Source of the DNA: an uncultured Alphaproteobacteria bacterium
GTDB lineage: Bacteria > Pseudomonadota > Alphaproteobacteria > RF32 > CAG-239
Reading direction: 5' to 3'
Length of the DNA stretch: 50,324 nt
NCBI GenBank assembly: GCA_944391465.1
Contig: CALXTS010000011.1
Coordinates: 1-50,324 of the forward strand
Shown here: positions 15,469 to 22,400 of the stretch, piece by piece
Layout of the letters: every line of letters begins with the position of its first letter
Position numbering within the stretch: the stretch's first letter is position 1
Made by a program: the position numbers and the translations under genes
Notes under the pieces: generated by a model
The model's input: the letters and a program-made list of their open reading frames with translations, nothing else
Database searches by the model: none
What the model was told of the DNA's origin: nothing

Positions 15469-15543
15469 TGGTGCCGCTAGTAAGAATCGGACTTACGACC
15501 CCACCCTTACCAAGGGTGTGCTCTACCACTGAGCTATAGCGGC
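15469..15543 (-). tRNA. tRNA-Thr (anticodon GGT)
   Basis: A 75-nt tRNA including an encoded CCA. The acceptor stem GCCGCTA/TAGCGGC pairs perfectly; the D-arm is GCTC-AGTGGTA-GAGC; the anticodon arm is CACCC-TTGGTAA-GGGTG with anticodon GGT; the T-arm is GTAAG-TCCGATT-CTTAC. The T-loop has C where position 55 is almost always T. The complement of this T-arm contains TCGGACT, the core of all the repeats in the preceding 4.3 kb, which suggests that the tRNA 3' end is an integration target. Confidence 0.93.
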
Positions 15544-15697
15544 GTTCTTAACTCTTTCGCAAGATAGCCATAATTAATTTTAAAATCAAGTCTTTTTTTA
15601 TTTTATTCTTATTTATCTCTTTTCTTTTTCCTTATTTTAGAGCTTTATTAAGTTTATATCTTTATACTAGCTTTAAATCTATTTTGGGAGTGTGACT

Positions 15698-15841
15698 ATG
15701 GCTACAAAAAAACAACCGAAAAAACGGCAGGATATCCGCTTTGAAAAAGAAGCTAAAGCCTTACAAAAAAATCTTGAAAAACGAAAAGAACAACTTAGAA
15801 AACGCCAAGAATTAAAAAATAAAAAAGCAACCGAAAATTAA
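15698..15841 (+). CDS. Small basic protein (47 aa) preceding murA
   Basis: Short ORF encoding 47 residues, starting MATKKQPKKRQDIRFEKEAK and almost entirely Lys, Arg, Gln and Glu, likely one charged helix. A good ribosome binding site, GGGAG, precedes the ATG by 8 nt, and murA starts 46 bp after the stop. I recall that many alphaproteobacteria carry a tiny basic ORF of similar composition beside murA, which supports reality; that is memory, not a search. Function unknown. Confidence 0.6.
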   Translation: MATKKQPKKRQDIRFEKEAKALQKNLEKRKEQLRKRQELKNKKATEN

Positions 15842-15887
15842 TTATTATACTTAACAAATTTGCTGAAAATATTTGGGGAGGACGACA

Positions 15888-17186
15888 ATGGACAAGATTA
15901 AAATTATCGGTGGAAAAAAACTTGAAGGAAAAATTTTTATCAGCGGTGCAAAAAATGCTGCCCTCCCACTTATTTGCGCAAGTCTCTTAACCGATGAAAC
16001 CGTTACCCTTACTAATATGCCTATGCTTTCCGATATTAAAGCCATGAATGCTTTAATGGAACAACTCGGAACGCAAATTGACGAGTTTAATGATTTTGTT
16101 GACGGGCATCCGACTAAAACTTATTCTTATCGGACTCCTAAAGCTACCAGTTTAGTCGCTCCTTATGACTATGTTCGCAAAATGAGAGCTTCTTACTATG
16201 TTTTAGGTCCTTTACTTGCTCGTTATGGCAAATGCGAACTTTCTCTTCCCGGTGGATGTGCCATCGGAGCTCGCCCAATGGATATTCACCTGTCTTCTTT
16301 GGAACAAATGGGGGCTTCCATTGAAATTAAAAATGGTTATGTTAATGCAAAAATTGACGGACGTCTTAAAGGCGCCAAAATTACTTTCCGTACAGTTTCT
16401 GTCGGGGCGACTTGCAATTTGTTAATGGCGGCTACGCTTGCCGAAGGAACAACCATCTTAGAAAATTCCGCCATGGAGCCTGAAATCGGCGATTTGGCAA
16501 ATTTATTAAACGATATGGGGGCTAAAATTTCCGGAATCGGAACTCCTGTTCTGACAATTGAAGGGGTTGAAAAATTACACGGCGCAACGCACAAAGTTAT
16601 TGCCGACAGAATTGAAGCAGGTTCGTATGCCGTCGCTGCGGCAATTACCCGCGGAAAAATTGAACTGGTAAATGCTCAAGAACCAACTTTAAGCAGACCT
16701 TTACAAATTTTGCGCGATATGGGGGTTGGAATTGAAGTTAAAGAAAACTCCATTATTGTTGATGCAAGAGGGAAAGAATTGGTCGGCAAAGATATTATGA
16801 CCGAACCCTTCCCCGGCTTTCCTACCGACTTGCAAGCTCAATTTTTGGTTTTGATGCTGACGGCTAAAGGGGCTTCTATGGTTACGGAAACAATTTTTGA
16901 GAATCGATTCATGCACGTTCCTGAGCTTCTTCGAATGGGGGCTAATATTAATGTTCACGGACACGCCTCCGCAATTGTCCGCGGCGTGGATAAACTTTCC
17001 GGCGCCCAGGTTATGGCTACAGATCTTCGGGCCTCTTTCGCTTTAATTTTAGCCGGTCTTATTGCCGAAGGCGAAACAATCGTCAATCGCGTTTATCATC
17101 TTGATCGCGGTTATGAAAAGTTGGAAGAAAAACTTAAAGGGGTTGGCGCTCAAATTGAACGTATAAAAGAAGCTGATGAAGAATAA
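15888..17186 (+). CDS. murA: UDP-N-acetylglucosamine 1-carboxyvinyltransferase
   Basis: 432 residues with the ATG at 15888, chosen because GGGGAGG lies 6 nt upstream and it gives the normal start MDKIKIIGGKKLEGKIFISG. It transfers enolpyruvate from PEP to UDP-GlcNAc, the first committed step of peptidoglycan synthesis, in the cytoplasm. The catalytic cysteine is in LPGGCAIGARPMDIHL, the residue attacked by fosfomycin. Two inside-out alpha/beta domains are implied by GAKNAALPLICASLLTDE near the N-terminus and EAGSYAVAAAITRG, and by LTAKGASMVTETIFENRFMH in the C-terminal half. Confidence 0.97.
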   Translation: MDKIKIIGGKKLEGKIFISGAKNAALPLICASLLTDETVTLTNMPMLSDIKAMNALMEQLGTQIDEFNDFVDGHPTKTYSYRTPKATSLVAPYDYVRKMRASYYVLGPLLARYGKCELSLPGGCAIGARPMDIHLSSLEQMGASIEIKNGYVNAKIDGRLKGAKITFRTVSVGATCNLLMAATLAEGTTILENSAMEPEIGDLANLLNDMGAKISGIGTPVLTIEGVEKLHGATHKVIADRIEAGSYAVAAAITRGKIELVNAQEPTLSRPLQILRDMGVGIEVKENSIIVDARGKELVGKDIMTEPFPGFPTDLQAQFLVLMLTAKGASMVTETIFENRFMHVPELLRMGANINVHGHASAIVRGVDKLSGAQVMATDLRASFALILAGLIAEGETIVNRVYHLDRGYEKLEEKLKGVGAQIERIKEADEE

Positions 17187-17193
17187 CTCAAAA

Positions 17194-17225
17194 ATAAATC
17201 CCCTTTTTCAGGGGATTTATTTTTT
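17194..17225. terminator. Bidirectional intrinsic terminator
   Basis: ATAAATCCCC - TTTTTCA - GGGGATTTAT, a 10-bp perfect stem followed by T residues, between the convergent murA and comF genes. Confidence 0.9.
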
Positions 17226-17943
17226 ATAAAACTCTGGCAACGGTTAGAGTATCAACCGAAGCGGCTCCGGCGGCAAGCAAAACCAAGGCGCACTCCCTTA
17301 GCGTAGAACCCGTGGTCATAACATCATCTATCAGCACAATACGTTTTCCTTTTACATTTAACGGATTTTTTACCTGAAATGCCCCTTTAACATTCTTTAT
17401 TCTGGCTTGTCCGGAAAATTCGACTTGCGGACGTGTTCTTTTATGACGGATTACCGAAGTATTATCAATCGGCAAACCACACATTTTTGAAACTTCTTTT
17501 GCCAATAGTGATGACTGATTATATTTTCTTTTCAGAAGTCTGCTATAATGCAAAGGTATCGGCATTAAAACATCCGCTCCTGAAGAAAAAATGTCTTTCC
17601 CTGACTTATATAATAATTTTCCTAAAAAAACGGCGTTTTCTGTTTTATCGTGAAATTTAAAACTCAAAATCAATGTCTTTGAATATTCATCATAAACAAA
17701 CGCAGAGCGACTGTATCTAAACGGGTTTTTATGTTTTTTCATGCAGTCTCCGCAAACCATTCCTTGTGTCCCCTCTCCGTTAAACGGACGTCCGCATCTT
17801 TTACAGTAAGGTTCACTGATAAAGGTAATTTCATTAAAACAATCCGGACAAAGCCCGTTTTCTGTTCCGCCGATAACCGCTCCGCATTTTAAACAGCGCG
17901 GAGGAAGTATAAAATTTAAAACTTCTTGAAAAATTTTTAGCAT
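17224..17943 (-). CDS. ComF-family phosphoribosyltransferase-like protein
   Basis: About 240 residues from the ATG at 17943; a TTG at 17952 overlapping the sucD-like stop is an alternative start. The N-terminal ~75 residues hold three CxxC pairs (PPRCLKCG, GLCPDC, YCKRCG, VCGDC), the zinc-binding part. The C-terminal phosphoribosyltransferase domain has the PRPP-binding loop in GKRIVLIDDVMTTGSTLREC. ComF/GntX proteins are linked to DNA uptake or DNA transformation in naturally competent bacteria, but are widespread in others. It is the last gene of a sufE - sucC-like - sucD-like - comF string. Confidence 0.9.
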   Translation of the reverse strand: MLKIFQEVLNFILPPRCLKCGAVIGGTENGLCPDCFNEITFISEPYCKRCGRPFNGEGTQGMVCGDCMKKHKNPFRYSRSAFVYDEYSKTLILSFKFHDKTENAVFLGKLLYKSGKDIFSSGADVLMPIPLHYSRLLKRKYNQSSLLAKEVSKMCGLPIDNTSVIRHKRTRPQVEFSGQARIKNVKGAFQVKNPLNVKGKRIVLIDDVMTTGSTLRECALVLLAAGAASVDTLTVARVL

Positions 17944-17948
17944 ACGCT

Positions 17949-18818
17949 TCAACTTAATTTTTGAAGTTCTTTATGAATATCATTTATTTTATCTACGACA
18001 ATAACGCCGGCATCGCTCAATGCATCTTTTTTATCTTGAACGGAAACGTATCCGTTGGTTATGATATCTCCGGCATAGCCCATTTTATGCCCAAACGGAA
18101 TGGCGTTTCCGGCAACAAATGCTATCATCGGCTTTTTAATTGACTGCTCCTTATAATATCGAGCCGCAGCCTCCTCAAACGTCCCTCCGGATTGGCCAAT
18201 CATAACTATTGCTTTGGTTTCATCATCTTTATTAAAACGCTCTATTGCGTCTATAAAGTCTATTCCAATGAGCATATCATCACCTAAGCCGATAACCGTG
18301 GATTGCCCCATGCCGGCTCGATTTGTTTCCAAAACTGCTTCATATGTCAGTGTTGATGAGCGTGATACAATACCTATATTCCCTGCTTGATGAATATTTT
18401 CAGGAAAAATTCCCATACGTGCCTGTCCGGGGGTGATGATTCCCGGTGTGTTCGGCCCTATCAATTTTGTTTTGCTGTGGCGGAGCATTTCTTTAATCTC
18501 AAGCATATCCTTTATAGGAACACCATCGGCAATACATACCGTCAAATCTAATTTTGCATCTATTGCTTCTTTAATCGCTGATTTTACATATGGTGCCGGA
18601 ACATACATAACACTCGCATTGGCTCCGGTTGCTTTTTTGGCCTCTTTCACAGTATTAAAGACCGGAAGTCCGAGATGCGTTTCTCCTCCTTTACCGGGGG
18701 TTACGCCTGCCACAACTTGCGTTCCGTAATCTAATGAGCGACGGACATGGAAAGTTGCCTGAGTACCCGTAATACCTTGACAAATAACCTTTGTATCGCG
18801 ATTTATCAAAATAGACAT
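17949..18818 (-). CDS. SucD-like protein (succinyl-CoA synthetase alpha family) with substituted catalytic residues
   Basis: 289 residues, the normal length of the alpha subunit, alignable by eye to E. coli SucD along its whole length (VICQGITGTQATFH, GVTPGKGGETHLGLPVFNTV). The family makes a phosphohistidine intermediate and couples acyl-CoA to NTP. Here the key positions differ: the catalytic His of MGHAGA is Tyr248 (MGYAGD), the Glu of GEIGG is Gln209 (GQSGG), the Cys of IGPNCPG is Thr124, RSGTLTYEA reads RSSTLTYEA, and GGDPIPG reads GDDMLIG. The CoA-binding N-terminal part seems intact. Thus it may bind CoA-like ligands but is unlikely to use the standard mechanism. The gene overlaps sucC-like by TGATG. 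Confidence 0.85.
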   Translation of the reverse strand: MSILINRDTKVICQGITGTQATFHVRRSLDYGTQVVAGVTPGKGGETHLGLPVFNTVKEAKKATGANASVMYVPAPYVKSAIKEAIDAKLDLTVCIADGVPIKDMLEIKEMLRHSKTKLIGPNTPGIITPGQARMGIFPENIHQAGNIGIVSRSSTLTYEAVLETNRAGMGQSTVIGLGDDMLIGIDFIDAIERFNKDDETKAIVMIGQSGGTFEEAAARYYKEQSIKKPMIAFVAGNAIPFGHKMGYAGDIITNGYVSVQDKKDALSDAGVIVVDKINDIHKELQKLS

Positions 18819-20020
18819 CAGTCACTCTCCTCTACCGCCGCTATTAATTTATCTACTGCTTCTTCCATTGTTTCTGCTATGATAATCGGTAAATTTGATT
18901 TTTGAAGTATTTCTTTGGCTTCATCCTTATTGGTTCCCTCAAAGCGGACAACCAATGGTACATTTAATCCAACTTCCGAAGCTGCTGAAATAATTCCGTC
19001 GGCAATTAAATTACAACGTAAGAAACCGCCGAGAATATTAATCAAAATACCTTCTACTCGCGGATTAGTCATAATAATCTTAATACCTGAAGCTATTTTA
19101 TCTTTATCAACGCCACCTTTTACATTGAGAAAACATGCCGTACCGACATTTTTTGAGCGAAGTAAATCCATTGCCGCCAGTGCTATTCCGTCGCCGTTTA
19201 CAATACAACCGATTGAGCCATCAAACTCTGAATAAGTAAACTTATACTTGGCTGCCTGAAGTTCTCTTTCCGAATTTTCGTAATCATCTTGAAGACGTTT
19301 GATATCCCTATGTCTGTAAAGCGCATTATCATCAAAGGAAATTTTGGCATCCAACGCAACTATCTCGCCACTCCTTTTTACTCCTGCCGGATTGATTTCT
19401 ATCATTGTCGCGTCATAATCTATAAACGCCTTATGAAGACCGTTTATAAATGTTTCCAAATGTTTAGCCGAACGCGGTTTTAGCTTCAAATAATCCATAA
19501 CCTGATTTACTTGGGCGGGACTTACTTCTCCTTGTAAATCAAGTGTAATTTTTAATATTTGCTCCGGATTGTTTACCGCCATTTGTGTAATGTCTTCTTT
19601 TTTTACTGATGCCACCAAAAGAGTCAAAGCAGCATTAATTCTATCAATGGCTATACCTGCGTAAAAAATACTTTCAACCTTCTCAAATGCCTCTACATAT
19701 ATTCGGCTGACAAGTTTTCCTTTGGGGCCGGTTTGAACGGTAACCAATGTTGAACCCAGCATTTGCTCTGATTGTTTCAAAATATCACGACGTGTCTTGG
19801 ATAACCTGATTCCACCTTTGTTTCCGGCTTTCTTTTCTAAAAAATAGCCTTCATTCCTTGCTCCGGACTGTATTTGTGCTTTCAATACCCACGGACCTCT
19901 TAAAGATGTTCGTCCGGCTACTCTTTTAGCCTCGGTCGGTGTATAGGCTATACCGCCTCGGGGAATTTGTATTCCGTATTGGCTGAGAATCTTTTTCGCC
20001 TGATATTCATGAATATTCAT
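18818..20020 (-). CDS. SucC-like protein (succinyl-CoA synthetase beta family, ATP-grasp), diverged
   Basis: 400 residues, close to the family length, beginning MNIHEYQAKKILSQYGI like normal SucC. It is expected to pair with the SucD-like product. Several beta-subunit signatures are retained (MIEINPAG, LDAKISFDD, NGDGIALAAMD, GGFLRCNLIADGI), but others are changed: the nucleotide-binding loop normally HAGGRGKAGG is QSGARNEG with extra residues, and LDVGGGA reads LNVKGGV. The changes parallel the loss of catalytic residues in the partner, suggesting both subunits evolved together toward another role. AGGG lies upstream of the ATG, 17 bp after the sufE stop. Whether a normal sucCD exists elsewhere in the genome cannot be seen here. 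Confidence 0.85.
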   Translation of the reverse strand: MNIHEYQAKKILSQYGIQIPRGGIAYTPTEAKRVAGRTSLRGPWVLKAQIQSGARNEGYFLEKKAGNKGGIRLSKTRRDILKQSEQMLGSTLVTVQTGPKGKLVSRIYVEAFEKVESIFYAGIAIDRINAALTLLVASVKKEDITQMAVNNPEQILKITLDLQGEVSPAQVNQVMDYLKLKPRSAKHLETFINGLHKAFIDYDATMIEINPAGVKRSGEIVALDAKISFDDNALYRHRDIKRLQDDYENSERELQAAKYKFTYSEFDGSIGCIVNGDGIALAAMDLLRSKNVGTACFLNVKGGVDKDKIASGIKIIMTNPRVEGILINILGGFLRCNLIADGIISAASEVGLNVPLVVRFEGTNKDEAKEILQKSNLPIIIAETMEEAVDKLIAAVEESD

Positions 20021-20037
20021 TCAATAACCCTTTTGTT

Positions 20038-20436
20038 TTACAGAACATTGGCGTAGTATTTTATTTTCTCCGTCATCGCAATTAATCCGTTACGGCGACT
20101 GGGGCTCAAATGCTCACTTAAACCTAGTTTAGCAAAAATATCTTCAACTGCAATTGATTTAATCTCACTTGGGGACTTATCTGAATATATTGTTAATACA
20201 ATAGCTATCAAACCCTTTACAATAACGGCGTCACTGTCTCCGATAAAATGGATTTTATCATTTTGTTTTGACGGGACTAACCAAACCTGTGACTGACAAC
20301 CTCTAACCTTCCATTCTTCGGTTTTAAATTTCTCATCAAGCGGCTCCAATCTTCCGCCTAAATCTATGATATAGCGGTATTTGTCTTCCCAGTCTTCTAA
20401 AAGCTCAAAATTATCTTCTAACTCTGTTATATCCAT
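20038..20436 (-). CDS. sufE: SufE sulfur-acceptor protein
   Basis: 132 residues from the ATG at 20436, preferred over an upstream in-frame start because GAGGT is suitably placed and the protein then begins MDITELEDNFELLEDWEDKY, typical for SufE. SufE accepts persulfide sulfur from the cysteine desulfurase SufS and passes it to the SufB scaffold. The acceptor cysteine is in KVRGCQSQVWL. The C-terminal region LGLSEHLSPSRRNGL is also characteristic. It lies about 2 kb downstream of the suf operon on the same strand, separated by two unrelated genes, and heads a unit with the SucCD-like genes. Confidence 0.92.
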   Translation of the reverse strand: MDITELEDNFELLEDWEDKYRYIIDLGGRLEPLDEKFKTEEWKVRGCQSQVWLVPSKQNDKIHFIGDSDAVIVKGLIAIVLTIYSDKSPSEIKSIAVEDIFAKLGLSEHLSPSRRNGLIAMTEKIKYYANVL

Positions 20437-20503
20437 TACCTCAACCTCTTTTATTTTTTTAGTTTTTAGCACCGGAAATTTTAAACGTCCAGAAAAATAG
20501 CAA

Positions 20504-20531
20504 AAAATCCCTAGAATAACCCAGGGATTTT
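20504..20531 (-). terminator. Intrinsic terminator after the VanX-like gene
   Basis: AAAATCCCT/AGGGATTTT stem with a 10-nt loop. Read on the minus strand it follows the stop codon of the dipeptidase gene and ends in TTTTTTG. Confidence 0.8.
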
Positions 20532-21162
20532 ACAAATCTAATTTTCCAAATATTGCCAACTTAGAACCTGTCAATCTTGCCCAAAGACGATCCCCAAACG
20601 AGTAATGCCACCATTCACTCGGATAATTAATTATTCCGACGTGTGCCAGCGCTTCTTTCAAAATTTTACGATTTTTCTTGGCTGTTTCTGAAATAAACTC
20701 CGAATCTGTTTCCGTCAACGGTCCAAACTCGCTGACCGGACACCCCATATCATATTCTTTTCCATTATTATCAACCAAACTGATATCTATGGCGGCTCCG
20801 CTTTGGTGTCCGCTTCCTTGGCGGTACGGGTTGGCGATATAAACATTGCATAAAGAAATAAACTCTTCAGAATTTACATCCATTTCCGGATGTTCTTTAT
20901 GCATCTTTTCTTGAACCTTTTGCCATTTTTCTACTTGAACAGATAATGGGCGATACGCCTCATAAACTATAAAATTATAATTTGGAGGAAGATATTTTCT
21001 TGCTTCTTTCAAAAGATTATAGATATAGGTTCTGACTCTGCGCTCTTGCGTTTTTATCGGATTAAAGAAAATATTATCCTGACCGTTAATTTCCGTCAAA
21101 TTAACCGGACTTTCTATTTCAATTATTTCATCCGGCTCGGAGAGGATGCTATCATCAAACAT
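20530..21162 (-). CDS. D-alanyl-D-alanine dipeptidase, VanX/DdpX-like (peptidase M15D)
   Basis: 210 residues from the ATG at 21162; an upstream GTG at 21171 is possible, but AGGTGA, overlapping the GNAT stop codon, is well placed for the ATG. Zinc ligands are in SGHQSGAAIDISLVD (the SxHxxGxAxD motif) and SEWWHYSFGD (ExWH with the catalytic Glu). YEAYRPLSVQVEKW is the conserved substrate-binding region. No signal peptide, so cytoplasmic. DdpX-like enzymes hydrolyse D-Ala-D-Ala for recycling of cell-wall peptides; vancomycin resistance needs vanH/vanA partners, which are absent. It is coupled to the GNAT gene. Confidence 0.88.
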   Translation of the reverse strand: MFDDSILSEPDEIIEIESPVNLTEINGQDNIFFNPIKTQERRVRTYIYNLLKEARKYLPPNYNFIVYEAYRPLSVQVEKWQKVQEKMHKEHPEMDVNSEEFISLCNVYIANPYRQGSGHQSGAAIDISLVDNNGKEYDMGCPVSEFGPLTETDSEFISETAKKNRKILKEALAHVGIINYPSEWWHYSFGDRLWARLTGSKLAIFGKLDL

Positions 21163-21171
21163 GATTTTCAC

Positions 21172-21861
21172 CTATTTTTGGGAATCACCTTTTTGTAATT
21201 TCCGTTTTATTAATAAACCCAAAAGATTTGGCATTTGCTGATTGAATGCACAGCTTTTATAAAAATCATCTCTATCTATCCGATAAATATCTCTGGGCTC
21301 GCCGCGTCCATAATTAGATGTCTTGCTCCCAACCTTACGACCACCGCTGCGTTGTATTAATTTACTGGAATAGGCATTGTTCGGGTGAGCCGTAATGTCC
21401 ATATGATCATAGTATTTGAAAAACTCATGAGAAACTGCGCGTACCGCCTCATTAGCATACCCTCTTTTGGCATATTGAGGATCCAGACAACAGCCTCTAT
21501 CCCCATATATCAGCTTTCCGTTCTCTTCTACCGGAAGCATATTTATCGTAACATTACCAATCAACAACCCATTATCTTTCAATCGAATTGCCATACGATA
21601 AACATTGCGCGGTTCCTCCAATTTTTCCTTATGACTTTTGATTATGAAATCGGCAACTTTTTGAGAAATAAGAACATCCCTATCCGGCGTGTCTTTGTCA
21701 ACCTGAAACGCATAAAACGGCATGTAGCCTTTCTCATTATCTTCATCTGATTTATGATTAATATTCAGCGCAATTTCTCTTAAACGTGCGTAATCCGAAT
21801 TTTTAAAATCATCTATTATCAGGTTGGCTGTTTCAAGCGGCAATTTAATTTCGGGCGTCAT
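21172..21861 (-). CDS. GNAT-family N-acetyltransferase
   Basis: 229 residues of the RimJ/RimL-like type. LPLETANLIIDDFKNSDYARL is the usual start, YRMAIRLKDNGLLIGNVTIN forms the central strands, and CLDPQYAKRGYANEAVRAVSH contains the acetyl-CoA binding loop (an R/K-x-G-Y-A variant of the Q/RxxGxG/A motif). THPNNAYSSKLIQRSGG-like residues (AHPNNAYSSKLIQRSGGRKV) complete the fold. The last 40 residues form an extra basic tail. The target amine is unknown. Translationally coupled to the downstream dipeptidase, which may hint at a cell-wall-fragment role. Confidence 0.82.
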   Translation of the reverse strand: MTPEIKLPLETANLIIDDFKNSDYARLREIALNINHKSDEDNEKGYMPFYAFQVDKDTPDRDVLISQKVADFIIKSHKEKLEEPRNVYRMAIRLKDNGLLIGNVTINMLPVEENGKLIYGDRGCCLDPQYAKRGYANEAVRAVSHEFFKYYDHMDITAHPNNAYSSKLIQRSGGRKVGSKTSNYGRGEPRDIYRIDRDDFYKSCAFNQQMPNLLGLLIKRKLQKGDSQK

Positions 21862-21957
21862 TTCTTATGTCCTTAAAAAAACTCTTTATTGTTGATGTCT
21901 TTTTTATAGCAGTTTAAAATTTAAAAACAAGACATAATTGACAGAATTTTTATTTAT

Positions 21958-22398
21958 CTAAAACAATTCAAACATTGCCTTGGCTTCATCACTGAGATTG
22001 GCTATTGACCATGCCGGTTCCCAAACAATTTTAACCTCAACCTCTCCAACACCTTCCAATGAAGCCACCGCATCTGCCGCTTGTTGCGGCAATACTCCGG
22101 CAACCGGACATGTTGGGGCGGTTACCGTCATTTCTATATAAACATCTCCGTTTTCTTTTTGGACTATTTTATAAACTAGGCCTAAATCCCAGATGTTTAT
22201 CATTATCTCAGGATCTGAAACGCTTTTTAAGGCCTCTATTATTTCTTCCCGCGATGCAAATTTTTTTGTCCCTTCTGCCAAAGATTTTCCTGCCTTTGCC
22301 ACATAGTCTTTCAGCTCTGTTGTTGTATCATCAACTGCCATCGCGCTCAATAGTTGCAACTCTGTCACATTTATTTCTGACTCTTCTTCACTGCTCAT
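21958..22398 (-). CDS. sufT: SufT (MIP18/DUF59 family) iron-sulfur assembly protein
   Basis: 146 residues. The ~40-residue N-terminal extension is acidic; the rest is a MIP18-type domain with VSDPEIMINIWDLGLVYKI and MTVTAPTCPVAGVLPQQAAD, which carries the conserved cysteine. SufT proteins help mature Fe-S clusters. It is the last gene of the suf operon, starting 2 bp after the sufS stop. Confidence 0.9.
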   Translation of the reverse strand: MSSEEESEINVTELQLLSAMAVDDTTTELKDYVAKAGKSLAEGTKKFASREEIIEALKSVSDPEIMINIWDLGLVYKIVQKENGDVYIEMTVTAPTCPVAGVLPQQAADAVASLEGVGEVEVKIVWEPAWSIANLSDEAKAMFELF

Positions 22399-22400
22399 CT

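Noticed and set aside
11236..15493. CRISPR array
   Set aside because: The TCGGACT copies are irregularly spaced, occur in both orientations, are separated by whole genes, and have no fixed-length spacers or cas genes.
15329..15532. A 67-aa plus-strand reading frame across repeat R3 and the tRNA
   Set aside because: It is the antisense of the tRNA-Thr gene and its terminator, with no ribosome binding site; frames like this over tRNA genes are a common annotation artefact.
15886..15890. Upstream TTG start of murA at 15873
   Set aside because: The TTG lies within the ribosome binding site GGGGAGG; the ATG at 15888 is correctly spaced and gives the standard N-terminus.
17949..20020. Pseudogenes of sucC and sucD
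   Set aside because: Both frames are intact and full-length, coupled by TGATG, with structural residues kept; only active-site signatures changed, which argues for selection rather than decay.
20530..21162. Vancomycin resistance gene
   Set aside because: The protein is VanX/DdpX-like, but there are no vanH or vanA/B ligases nearby and Gram-negative relatives use it for D-Ala-D-Ala recycling.
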